Source: JACVRX01 sp963831385
Lineage (GTDB): Bacteria > Actinomycetota > Actinomycetes > Jiangellales > Jiangellaceae
DNA length: 64,000 bases
Direction of reading: 5' to 3'
NCBI GenBank assembly: GCA_963831385.1
Contig: CAWHPW010000021.1
Coordinates: forward strand, 62,001 to 126,000
In this document: piece after piece, positions 55,090 to 63,747 of the stretch
How positions within the stretch are numbered: position 1 is the stretch's first letter
Layout: every line of letters begins with the position of its first letter
Position numbers and translations under genes: made by a program
Notes under the pieces: model-generated
What the model was told of the DNA's origin: nothing
Database searches by the model: none
The model's input: only the letters and a program-made list of their open reading frames with translations

Positions 55090-57214
55090 CTATCCGTCGA
55101 TCGCGAGGACAAGGGGGAGCACGGCTGGGGCGCCGGCGTGGCGGAGGGTGCGCGCCGCGACGGTGATTGTCCAGCGCGAGTCGGCGAGGTCGTCGACGAG
55201 GAGGACCGGGGCGTCGCCGAGCCGCTGTACGCCGTCCCGGATCTCCGGCGGCACTATGAAGGCGTCCCAGACCGCGGCCAATCGATAGGCACTGTTGCAA
55301 CCGCGCGCTGTCGTGGCGTGTCCTGGTGTGAGCTGCAAAGTCCCCAGGATCGGCAGGCGCCCGATCTGGGCGATCCGGGTAGCCAGCGAACCAACCAGCG
55401 ATGGCCTGCGGCGCGACGGCAGCGACACCACCGCACCCGGGCGTTTCTCCCAGTCCCAGGATCGCAGCACTTCGACGAGAGCAGAGACGAAGTTGTCGGG
55501 GACCTGCTGGTCTGGGGCGTCGGGACCGAGGAGGCCGCGTAGCCGGTCGCCCCAACCCAGGTCGGACATTCGCGCGAGTGCCCGGCCCGAAGAGGCGCGC
55601 TCGTCGGCGGGAATCCGACCTCGGACCGCCACACCCAGCGCGTTCATGGCCGACGGCCACAGCTCCCGCGGCTCGAGCTCGACGCCGGGACGGTCAAGCG
55701 CCTGACGTGCGGGCACCACAGCGGTGTCCGGCACGTCAACCGGATAGGACGGCCCAACGCACTTGTCGCACCGTCCGCACGCAGTTGCGGCGGGGTCATC
55801 GAGTGCGCGCCGCAGGTACTCCATCCGGCATCCCGACCCGGTGATGTAGCTGACCATTGCTTGCTGCTCGGCCCGACGGGTTTCGGCGACCCGAGTGAAA
55901 CGGTCGCCGTCGTACTCCCACCGAGCGCCCGTGGAGATCCAGCCGCCGCTGACCCGACGTACTGCCCCGTCGACGTCGAGCACCTTGAGCATCAGCTCAA
56001 GCCGGGTGCGGCGCAGCTCCACTCTGGACTCCAGCGCAGGCAGTGACAGCGGCCGCTGGGCCGCGGCCAGCACATCGAGTACCCGGCGCACATGGGTCTC
56101 GGCAGGGAAACCGACGCTGGCGAAGTAGCGCCAGATCTCGGCGTCCTCACGGCCGGGTAGCAGCAGGACGTCGGCGCGATCGACCGCGCGTCCGGCCCGT
56201 CCGACCTGTTGGTAGTACGCGATCGGCGACGGCGGTGCGCCCACGTGCACGACGAATCCGAGGTCGGGCTTGTCGAAGCCCATCCCCAACGCGGAGGTTG
56301 CAACGAGCGCCTTCACCGCCCCGGCCAGCAGGGCCGCCTCGAGGACTAGCCGTTCGGCCGGGTCGGTGCGCCAGGTGTAGGCCAGCACGTTGTGGCCGTG
56401 TGCACGCAGATGCTCGGCCAGGTCCTCGGCAGCCGCCACCGTCAGCGCGTAGATGATGCCGCTGCTCGGCAGGCTGTCCAGATGCGCGGTGAGCCAGCCG
56501 AGCCGTTGTTCGTTCGTGGCCAGCGACAGCACGCCTAGGCGGAGGCTCGCCCGGTCGAGAGATCCGCGCTGGACGAACGTGTCGGCACCGAGCTGCTCGG
56601 CGACATCGGCCCCGACCCGTGCGTTGGCAGTGGCAGTGGTCGCTAGCACGGGCGTGCCGGGACGTAGGCCGGCCAAAGCGTCCCGGATCCGACGGTAGTC
56701 GGGTCGGAAATCGTGCCCCCAGTCGGAGATGCAGTGCGCCTCGTCGACGACCAGCAGTCCAAGCCGCGCCGTAAGGCCGGGGGAGCACGTCGTCGCGAAA
56801 GCCGGGGTTGTTGAGCCGCTCCGGGCTGATCAACAGGACGTCGACCTCGTCAGAACGCAGCTCGTCCTCGATCCCGGTCCACTCCTCGAGATTCGCCGAG
56901 TTGATCGTCCGCGCCCGGATGCCGGCGCGAGCAGCGGCATCGACCTGGTTGCGCATCAGCGCGAGCAGCGGCGAGACGATCAGCGTCGGACCAGCGCCGC
57001 TCACCCGCAGCAGCATCGTAGCGACGAAGTACACCGCGGACTTACCCCAGCCGGTGCGCTGAACCACCAGAGCCCGCCGCCGCTGCGCGACGAGCACGTC
57101 GACTGCCTCCCACTGGTCGTCGCGCAACGCGGGGTCGGGTGTACCGACCAGGGAGCGCAACGAGGTCTCCGCCTCCGCGCGCAGTTCGTCACCAACGACT
57201 GTTGTCTCCAACAC
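55090..57214 (-). CDS. RecQ-family DNA helicase with C-terminal phosphoribosyltransferase-like domain (one frameshift near 56785)
   Basis: GTG 57214. Helicase motifs: RDDQWEAVDVLVAQRRRALV, Walker A VVQRTGWGKSAV, and after the shift LGLLVVDEAHCISDWGHDFR and TATANARVGADVA; GRAGRAVDRADV follows, and CGRCDKC is half of a zinc site. The C-terminal 150 residues hold SRRRPSLVGSLATRIAQIGR and VLLVDDLADSRWT, a phosphoribosyltransferase-type PRPP loop. The CCCCC at the junction should be CCCC, which gives about 707 aa. Likely repair or purine-salvage-linked helicase; the fused arrangement is known in actinobacteria. Confidence 0.87.
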
Positions 57215-57876
57215 TGGGCTAGAAGGTACCGGGAGGCGCCGACTGCGTCGCGCTGCGCCTGAACCAGTCGGTCCCACTGCGCACGTGCGGATTCGGTGAG
57301 CCAGTCCGGCTGCTCGGCTAATTGCTCGGCCGGGTCAGCTCGTCAGCATCGACCCGCGACCGTCGATCGCCGTCGAGCTCGCAGGCGGTCAGAGATCCGT
57401 AGTGCCGAAAGATCGGAAACGAAAGACATGCCCGGGAGGGTCTAGACCTAGGCGGCTACTTGCGCTCATGGCGTTAGGGACGAACGGGACGTGAGAGCCG
57501 TCGTCGTTGCAGGGTGCCGGTGCCGCTGGCCAAAGCTGCGTGGACGCTGGAGGGCACCCGGATCAGGGCGTCGTTGACGTCGACGGCGCAGAAATTCTTG
57601 GCCGGCGGGTTCAGGTTGACGTGCGCAGCTTGGTAGGTGGGGTGACCAACCGATCAGGAATCGAGAAGCGCCGGTCACCGAACCGCACCTAGCGTGGCCG
57701 CCATGGCTTCCATCGAATACGTCGTTCATCGCGCGTGGGCGGTCGTCGAACGGCCGCTCGGAGCAGGAAGCCAAACTCGAAGGCCGAAGCAACGCGGGGG
57801 GAGGAAGCCAATGCCGAAGAGATGACGACAACACGCGAACGTCACAAACCCAATCGAACCAGAGAGGATAGATGCA
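57215..57876. other. Gene-poor stretch with a possible coding remnant
   Basis: The 662 bp between the RecQ start and a VOC gene hold no convincing complete gene. On the minus strand, 57476-57640 can be read as AHVNLNPPAKNFCAVDVND, then ALIRVPSSVHAAL, ending TAA; it looks protein-like but has no start or recognised family. The remainder shows no repeat or RNA that I can support. Confidence 0.35.
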
Positions 57877-58290
57877 ATGAACTCGCACGTCAGCTCGATC
57901 CTGCTTGGCGTCAATGACATGGAGCGATCCAAGCGCTTCTATTCGGAAGGGCTGGGCTGGAAGGTCCAGAACGACTACAAGATCTCCGTGTTCTTCGTTC
58001 CACACGGCGGTTCGCTGGTCGGCTTCTACGGCCGCGACGGGCTCGCCGACATGGTGGGCGCGAGTCCCGACGGCAGCGGCTTCAGTGGCGTCGTCTTCAA
58101 TTACGTCGTGCGCAGCGAGGACCGCGTCGACGATGTTCTGGACGAGGCCAAGAAGGCCGGCGGGAAGATCCTCAAGCCCGCGGCGAAGCTGCAGTGGGGC
58201 GGGTACGGCGGATCCTTCGCCGACCCGGATGGCTACATCTGGAACATCGGCTACAGCGCCGCAGGAAAGGATCAGCCCTACGCCGAGTAG
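57877..58290 (+). CDS. VOC-family (glyoxalase-like) protein
   Basis: 137 aa from ATG 57877 with GAGAGG upstream. SSILLGVNDMERSKRFYSEG and GGKILKPAAKLQWGGYGGSF, then ADPDGYIWNIGYS, are typical of the longer VOC subfamily often annotated as glyoxalase. The codon choice and Lys content (ERSKRFY, DEAKKAGGK) are less GC-driven than around it, which may mean recent acquisition. Confidence 0.87.
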   Translation: MNSHVSSILLGVNDMERSKRFYSEGLGWKVQNDYKISVFFVPHGGSLVGFYGRDGLADMVGASPDGSGFSGVVFNYVVRSEDRVDDVLDEAKKAGGKILKPAAKLQWGGYGGSFADPDGYIWNIGYSAAGKDQPYAE

Positions 58291-58371
58291 CGAGGGACCG
58301 ATGACGCACACACTCGCAGGCCGACAAGCACCGCAAGCGGCCGCGATAGGTGCGATCCGGAGTTCCTCAGC

Positions 58372-58402
58372 CCGCGCCGGAGGCCGTGCACCTCCGGCGC
58401 GG
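58372..58402. terminator. Hairpin terminator downstream of the VOC gene
   Basis: CCGCGCCGGAGG (58372-58383) and its exact complement (58391-58402) form a 12-bp stem with a 7-nt loop, 82 bp after the VOC stop. The rest of 58291-58764 shows only unsupported overlapping frames. Confidence 0.65.
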
Positions 58403-58764
58403 ACCGCGTCCGCAGTCAACTCTTCGTCGGAATCCATGTGCGCTGGCGAACACTGGGCGCGGCTGGGCTGGGCACGTCGCGTGGGCGGTGTTTGGTGCGC
58501 AGGGTGGACGTGCCGCCCGGGCGGTAACGGGATCCCTGCCTACGGGTTGCATCGGGCCGACCTGCTGCACGTGGTGGCAGACGCGGCCAGCGATGCCGAC
58601 CTGCGGACCGGGCAGCGGTCACCGTGATGGTCAGCACGACTGGAGTGGCGAGTTCGCCAACCAACGGATCGCCGAACTGGCCAGCAGGTACCCGACCGGC
58701 GGTGCCTGACCCACCGCATCGACAATTGGCATCGAGCATGCGCCGGGCATGTGCGGGAGGACCG

Positions 58765-59547
58765 ATGACTTGGATGCCGCCGCCCGGTGCTCCGCGCGTG
58801 CCGACGGTCTTCGAATGGGCCGGAGGTACGGAGGCGTTCTCCCGGCTGACCCGGATCTTCTACGGCCACGTCAAGACCGACCCGATCCTCGCTCTGGTGT
58901 TCGCTGAGATGACCCCCGAGCATCCCGAGTGGGTTGCGCGGTGGTTGGGGGAGGTATTCGGCGGGCCGGCAAGCTATACGCAACAGCGGGGTGGGTATCG
59001 GCACATGCTTTCCCGGCACCTGGGTCGGGCGCTGACCGAGCAGCAGCGGGCCCGATGGGTGCGGCTGATGGGCGAAGCCGCCGACGAGGCGGGCCTGCCG
59101 ACCGATCCCGAGTTCCGCTCCGCGTTTGTCTCCTACATGGAGTGGGGGTCACGGATCGCGCTGGCGAACAGCCAGCCAGGAGCCCAACCGCCGCCGCGCA
59201 TGCCGGTGCCGCACTGGGACTGGGGCACGGCCGGCCCGCCGCCAAGCGTCAGTCTGGGCTCGGGCCCACCGCCGCCCGCTCCCCCGCAACCGTCCGCCGC
59301 GAGCCAGGCGCCGGGGTCGCCGACCTATCCGCCAAGTTTCGAGCGGGACATCCGACCGCTGTTCACCGACCGGGATAGGACCGCGATGCGCTGGGCGTTC
59401 GACCTCGGGGACATGGACGCGGTCCGCCAGCACGCTGATGCCATCCTGGACCAGCTGGCTTCTGGGCGGATGCCCTGCTATGGCGCCTGGCCTGACGAGC
59501 AGGTGGCCCTGTTCCGCCGATGGGTGGAGACCAGCAAGCTCGACTAA
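58765..59547 (+). CDS. Group II truncated haemoglobin (GlbO-like) with an extra C-terminal domain
   Basis: 260 aa from ATG 58765, GGGAGG 4 nt upstream. Residues 15-135 are a truncated globin: FEWAGGTEAFSRLTRIFYGH, then PEWVARWLGEVFGGPASYTQ and GYRHMLSRHLGRALTEQQRA (proximal His). A Pro-rich linker (about 140-190) leads to a second domain FERDIRPLFTDRDRTAMRWA, then FDLGDMDAVRQHADAIL and ASGRMPCYGAWPDEQVALF. That module recurs at the ends of other oxidative enzymes, function uncertain. Oxygen or NO chemistry is likely. Confidence 0.83.
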   Translation: MTWMPPPGAPRVPTVFEWAGGTEAFSRLTRIFYGHVKTDPILALVFAEMTPEHPEWVARWLGEVFGGPASYTQQRGGYRHMLSRHLGRALTEQQRARWVRLMGEAADEAGLPTDPEFRSAFVSYMEWGSRIALANSQPGAQPPPRMPVPHWDWGTAGPPPSVSLGSGPPPPAPPQPSAASQAPGSPTYPPSFERDIRPLFTDRDRTAMRWAFDLGDMDAVRQHADAILDQLASGRMPCYGAWPDEQVALFRRWVETSKLD

Positions 59548-59765
59548 AGAACACCTCGTCCAGTGGCCCCAGCGCGTTGCTGCGCCCAGGGCTCTCAGAA
59601 CCGGCCGAGCCCGCCTTCCAGGCAACCGGCTCAGGCAAGCCCTTGAGGCCGTCCAACCTCATGAGGGCAACCGCCGGCCACCGGCGCATCGGCGGCCGGG
59701 CGCGCCCCTGCCCAGCGCCTCCGGGCACCGGTGGCCCCGGTTGGCCGACCAGTTCCGTTCTACCC

Positions 59766-61124
59766 CTATCTCTTAGTGACGTGTGTCAGGTTGCGGCGCG
59801 TCGCCGCCGGTCTGCGGTGCCGCGTAGGTAGCCCGCGAGCCCGAGGATGAGGAACGCATCGACCGTGTGCAGGCTTGCGGTCCATCACCATGCGGAAGTC
59901 GCGGGTGAACGGCCCGTCCCGGTCGATGGCCGTCGGTGCCGGTGAACCATAGCTGATCAGGTCGAGGTCGCCCGGGGACGAGCCATTCGATGCCGGTGGC
60001 CCGTCGCCGAACACCATCCGGACGTTCTCGCCGAGCCCGGACAGTGTCACCGCCTGCCCGCCGGCCGGCATCGCGAACGTAACGTTATAGCGACCCCCCG
60101 CGGCCAGCAGGAGCGACTTGTTGGTCACCTCGGTCGGTCCCACCACGTCCGTCCCGTCGATCGCAACGAGTTTGTACGGCACACCGGCGATTCTGTAGCG
60201 ATGCGGAACGTTGTCGGTATTGACCAACCGCAGCCGCACCGGTGTGCCGGGAGCGACCTTGTGCCGCTCCACCCGCGTCGCAGCTTCCCAGCGGCCGCCA
60301 GGTGCGAAGCCGTCCGGCGGCCGCCAGCTGTGGTCCACCACGGTGAGGTCCGTAGCGTCCCCGGGCTGGGCCGCCTCCCTCGGAAGCACGACGAACGCGC
60401 CGAAGAGCCCATGGTCGATCTGAACGGCCGAGGTCTGGTGGGAGTGGTACCAGAACGTGCCGGTCTGCTCGACTCGGAACCGGTACGTATAGCTCTCGCC
60501 GTCGGCCACGGCGTCCTGGGTGACGCCGGCGACACCGTCTTCGGCGTTCGGCACGTTCACCCCGTGCCAGTGGATCGTCAGCCCATCCTCGATACCGGCG
60601 TTTCGAACAGTCACTTCGACCAGATCGCCTTGGTGCGCCTCCAGCTGCGGGCCCGGAATCGACCCGTTGAATGCGAAGCCGCGCACGGCTCGACCGCTGG
60701 CCGTGGTGACGTCCTTCTGGCTCGCCGTGAGCGTGTAGCGCACGTCGGGCTCACCGGTTCGCGGACCGGTGAGGTCGGTTACCGACATCGACCCTGAATG
60801 GTCGTGGTCGCCTTGCTCGCCATACGGAGCGCCGCCGGTATCCGTGACGGCGTAGTTGGCGAGGTCGTAGCGTCCTGGCAACCGGCTACTCCACCACGCT
60901 GCACCGATCCCGGCGACGAGCGCGAGTGCCGGCACTGCAACGGCCACCGGACGAACCACCGGCCGGGCCGTCGGGGAAACGCCGGTGCCGGTAATCGCCA
61001 GCCAGCCCAGCGGAGGACCAAGAATCGCGAGCGCAGTGAGCCACGCGGCGGTCGCCGGGCTCGGCAACAGCAGGCCGTCGACGACTGCAAGAAAGGCTGC
61101 ACCGGCGGCGGCCGCGGCACTCAT
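59766..61124 (-). CDS. Multicopper oxidase-like protein, lacking its C-terminal copper domain
   Basis: 452 aa from ATG 61124, overlapping the upstream membrane gene by 4 bp. Three N-terminal hydrophobic segments precede cupredoxin domains with type-2/3 copper ligands IHWHGVNVPNAEDG and GTFWYHSHQTSAVQ. After FTRDFRMVMDRK (about 59885) the expected third domain with the HxxHxH and HCH ligands is absent; the frame runs on PAHGRCVPHP to TAG. A neighbouring frame reads SLHTVDAFLILGLAGYLRGT, like the tail of a different membrane protein. So the gene is truncated, by rearrangement or assembly. Confidence 0.75.
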   Translation of the reverse strand: MSAAAAAGAAFLAVVDGLLLPSPATAAWLTALAILGPPLGWLAITGTGVSPTARPVVRPVAVAVPALALVAGIGAAWWSSRLPGRYDLANYAVTDTGGAPYGEQGDHDHSGSMSVTDLTGPRTGEPDVRYTLTASQKDVTTASGRAVRGFAFNGSIPGPQLEAHQGDLVEVTVRNAGIEDGLTIHWHGVNVPNAEDGVAGVTQDAVADGESYTYRFRVEQTGTFWYHSHQTSAVQIDHGLFGAFVVLPREAAQPGDATDLTVVDHSWRPPDGFAPGGRWEAATRVERHKVAPGTPVRLRLVNTDNVPHRYRIAGVPYKLVAIDGTDVVGPTEVTNKSLLLAAGGRYNVTFAMPAGGQAVTLSGLGENVRMVFGDGPPASNGSSPGDLDLISYGSPAPTAIDRDGPFTRDFRMVMDRKPAHGRCVPHPRARGLPTRHRRPAATRRNLTHVTKR

Positions 61125-61438
61125 GACAACTGCCGCGCCTGCCCTCGCGCCAACATGAGCGGTGACCGCATCGCGACCAGCAACGCTCCGGCAACTGGGA
61201 TCGCGACCATCGGTAGTTGGTAGGTGAGCTGGCGGGACGCGAACTCCCATCCATAGCGGGCAAGCAGCACGCCGATCACGAGCCGCAGTGCGAGGAGCGC
61301 CAGCGCCACCGCGAGGAAGAGTCGGATCCGGCCCGTCACTGGATGGCCAGTCAATGCGCCATGCAGCGGTGCGCCGACCGCCGCAGCGACGAGGACGGCT
61401 ACCGCAAGGTCGGTATAGAAGAGGGCCGAGTAATCCAC
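61121..61438 (-). CDS. Small integral membrane protein
   Basis: 105 aa from ATG 61438 with three hydrophobic segments (about residues 8-25, 38-58 and 75-92). It is translationally coupled to the multicopper-oxidase-like gene (ATGA overlap), which itself starts with membrane helices, so the two may form a membrane unit. No family recognised. Confidence 0.68.
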   Translation of the reverse strand: MDYSALFYTDLAVAVLVAAAVGAPLHGALTGHPVTGRIRLFLAVALALLALRLVIGVLLARYGWEFASRQLTYQLPMVAIPVAGALLVAMRSPLMLARGQARQLS

Positions 61439-61795
61439 AACGAGGCCACGCTGCCAGCGCCTGCGAACCCGGTCAACGACGGCGCAACAGCATCAGAAGA
61501 CGACCACGGTGGTAGGGGCCGATGGAGCCCCCGTGTCCCGAGCCGATACGAATCGCTGCCGTGCCACTAACGGGGATTCGCATCTCGATGTCGACTGCGC
61601 CCGCGCCAGGCAGCGATTAACCCGCCTTGTGCGGTTTTGAGTTGCCCTCAGTTTGCGCGTGAGGATCGACATGCGAATCGCTGCAGCATAACCGCTGCTA
61701 ATCGCATTCGATCTTCGGGACGTCGACAAGCGCCTCGAGGTACTGCAGCTAGAACGGCGGCGTTGCGCGTTGGGAGCGGAAGGTGCTACGACCGA
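61439..61795. other. Intergenic region with scattered inverted GATTCGCAT motifs
   Basis: The 357 bp between two minus-strand units hold no credible gene. GATTCGCAT (about 61574) has an inverted copy ATGCGAATC (about 61670), and related AATCGC words recur around 61680-61710. This may be a promoter region for 61438 plus decayed sequence; I cannot assign a role. Confidence 0.3.
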
Positions 61796-62421
61796 TCAGT
61801 CCTTCTTGTCGAGGTCCGGGACGTAGAAGGCGACGGCGGCCTCGAGCGCCGCGGCCGCCTCGTCCTCGGGTGCGCCGAACGCGCGGTGCGCTTCGGCCCA
61901 GGCGTGGCCGCTGCGGGTGATGAACTTGCGCATTGTCTGGTCCTTCTCCGCGCCGTCTCGCGGGACCTCACGCCCGGCGAGGTGCTCGCGCAGGCCGAGC
62001 AGGCCCAGATCCCAGCCGATGCCGGTGGCGCCCGGGCCGTACATCTTAAAGAAGTCCTCCGGGACCTCGCCGACGTGCTCGAGCTCCAGGACCGTCCCTT
62101 CGCCGGACGGGGTGAGCCGGACCTCCAGCTCGCTGAGGCCGGTCGGTTCGCCGTAGATCCAGGTGACCTTGAACTGCTTCGGCGGGTCGCAGGCGAGGAT
62201 CTCGCCGCCCGCGTTGCCCTCGAGCTGATAGTGACCACCCAGCTGCAGGTCACCGGTCACCGGCAGGAACCAGCGCTCGAGCCGTTCGGCGTCGGTGAGG
62301 GCGTCCCAGACGTCCTCGACGCGCGCGTCGTAGCTGCGCCGCAGCAGGACGGTGCGGCCGCTCGCCGGACTGTGCCGAGCTCGCGGTGGACGGCGTTGAT
62401 CTGGCTGAGGATGTCGCTCAT
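61796..62421 (-). CDS. SRPBCC/AHSA1-like protein (one frameshift near 62365)
   Basis: ATG 62421 overlaps the ArsR stop (ATGA). The N-terminus MSDILSQINAVHRELG shifts near 62365 to GRTVLLRRSYDARVEDVWDA, then LERWFLPVTGDLQLGGHYQL and FKVTWIYGEPTGLSELEVRL. This is the START-like fold of ArsR-coupled SRPBCC proteins, corrected length about 208 aa, with a C-terminal extension (HAWAEAHRAFGAPEDEAAAA) typical of that pair. It binds hydrophobic ligands or acts as chaperone; function unknown. Confidence 0.83.
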
Positions 62422-62796
62422 CGCTGCGTGCCTCGCTTCGTTGCTTGTTCCGCGTCTGGTGCACTGGCTGCTGCGCGATCCGCCTGCCGCGCGCCAGCTC
62501 GGTGCCAGTGCGTCCAGCCGCTGGTCCAGAACCGGCGGAACTGCTCCAGCCACACGTCGACCTCCTGCAGGGGCGCCGGGTCGACGGCGTACAGCCGGCG
62601 GGTGCCCTCGGCCCGGACGGTGGCGAACCCGCTGTCCCGCAACACCCGCAGGTGCTGCGAGACGGCCGGCTGGGAGATGCCGAACTCGGCGCGGATCGAC
62701 CGCGGTCACAGCACCCGAGGTCAGCTCGCCTTCGTCGGCCAGCAGTTCCAGGATCCGGCGCCGAACGGGGTCACCGAGTACGTCGAACGCGTGCAC
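62418..62796 (-). CDS. ArsR-family regulator (one frameshift near 62705)
   Basis: GTG 62796. FDVLGDPVRRRILELLADEG opens a winged HTH; after SGAVTA the frame moves by one base and continues IRAEFGISQPAVSQHLRVLR, then RRLYAVDPAPLQEVDVWLEQ to the stop at 62418. Corrected length about 125 aa. No metal-binding Cys pair, so a non-metal ArsR (SmtB-like fold) coupled to the downstream SRPBCC gene. The promoter at 62804-62833 is leaderless. Confidence 0.85.
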
Positions 62797-62803
62797 GCAA
62801 CCG

Positions 62804-62833
62804 AGAATACCAGTAGTAGTTTATATAAGTCAA
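62804..62833 (-). promoter_or_regulatory. ArsR/SRPBCC operon promoter
   Basis: On the minus strand TTGACT (62833-62828), an 18-bp spacer and TATTCT (62809-62804) lie 7 nt before GTG 62796. The surrounding 40 bp are unusually AT-rich. Transcription would begin at or beside the start codon. Confidence 0.68.
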
Positions 62834-62956
62834 CTCCGATATTTAGCTTCCGGCAGGAGGATGCCGTGTTCCCCTGTGAGTCCGGTAGACGTCGGTCCTG
62901 GATGCGGCCGACGAGGACGCTAAATCACACGCCTGTCGGGCAGCATCTAGGTGAGA

Positions 62957-63023
62957 AGCGGGATCCCAGGATCGGGGTTGAGTCCAGGGGATCCCAGGAT
63001 CGGCTGAGTCCAGGGATCCCGCT
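62957..63023. repeat. Clustered GGATCCCAGGATCGG direct repeats flanked by inverted ends
   Basis: A unit of about 25-28 bp beginning GGATCCCAGGATCGG and ending TGAGTCCAG occurs at 62961-62988 and 62989-63013, and a third partial GGATCCC follows. The outer ends AGCGGGATCCC (62957-62967) and GGGATCCCGCT (63013-63023) are inverted. The block can fold into alternative hairpins. The rest of 62834-63183 shows no supported gene. Confidence 0.65.
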
Positions 63024-63183
63024 GTCTTTCGCCGCGCTGACCACGCAGCCACGCAACGCGCGACCACAAATGTCGCGGTGAAGGCTGACCGCTGGCGATG
63101 CCGCCAACCGGCAGCGGCGTCACGATGGTGCGGCATACCGCCAGCGTGCCAGGGGGCTATACCGCCGCCGTGGCCGCACGAAA

Positions 63184-63222
63184 GCGGCCCGCACCTACGA
63201 CGGGGAATCCGGTGCGGGCCGC
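63184..63222 (-). terminator. Hairpin terminator of the DDN-like gene
   Basis: GCGGCCCGCACC (63184-63195) and its exact complement (63211-63222) form a 12-bp stem with a 15-nt loop. On the minus strand it begins 2 nt after the stop codon at 63225. Confidence 0.7.
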
Positions 63223-63224
63223 CC

Positions 63225-63710
63225 TCAGGGCTCTCGGGTCAGCCGCACGATCGGAATCTCGCGATCGGTCTTGTCTTGGTAGGTGCCATAGCGAGGAGAG
63301 ATTGACGCGATACGAGCGAGTGCCTCAGTCCGCTCCGGCTCTTCCAGTGACTCACCGCGAACCTTGAACCGCTCTTTTCCGACTTCCAACCAGATGTCGT
63401 CGGGGTTCTTTGCCATGTTGAGCAACCAGGCTGGGTGGCGTGCGGCTCCGGCGAGGGAGGCGACGACCAGCCACGAGTTCTCTCTGTCCGGAAAGCCCCC
63501 GACCGGGGTTGTCCGGGTCAGCCCCGTCTTCGCTCCACGCGTGGTGAGAAGGACTACCGGGAACCCCATCCTCGAGCTGAGACGCTGCCCGCCGGAGCGG
63601 CGATACGTCCTGACCTGCAGCTTGCCCATGAGCTTGAACAGCGCCGCAAGCGGACCGCGATTCGGCACCCGCGCCCCACGAGTGCCGGCGGGGCTCACCC
63701 GAATCGTCAC
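63225..63710 (-). CDS. Deazaflavin (F420)-dependent nitroreductase-family protein
   Basis: 161 aa from GTG 63710; the frame is open much further upstream without homology. LMGKLQVRTYRRSGGQRLSS, VVLLTTRGAKTGLTRTTPVG and WLVVASLAGAARHPAWLLNM, then DIWLEVGKERFKVRG, are the Ddn/DUF385 pattern. Members use F420H2 to reduce quinones or nitro compounds at the membrane. The next minus-strand gene is another likely F420/FMN split-barrel protein. Confidence 0.87.
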   Translation of the reverse strand: MTIRVSPAGTRGARVPNRGPLAALFKLMGKLQVRTYRRSGGQRLSSRMGFPVVLLTTRGAKTGLTRTTPVGGFPDRENSWLVVASLAGAARHPAWLLNMAKNPDDIWLEVGKERFKVRGESLEEPERTEALARIASISPRYGTYQDKTDREIPIVRLTREP

Positions 63711-63747
63711 GCCAGTTGCCCCCAGATCGCCGCGCGAGCCTGCACGT

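Noticed and set aside
57466..58437. 323-codon minus-strand frame
   Set aside because: It is antisense to an intact VOC gene over half its length and of biased composition. Only a short piece near 57.5 kb looks protein-like and in a different frame.
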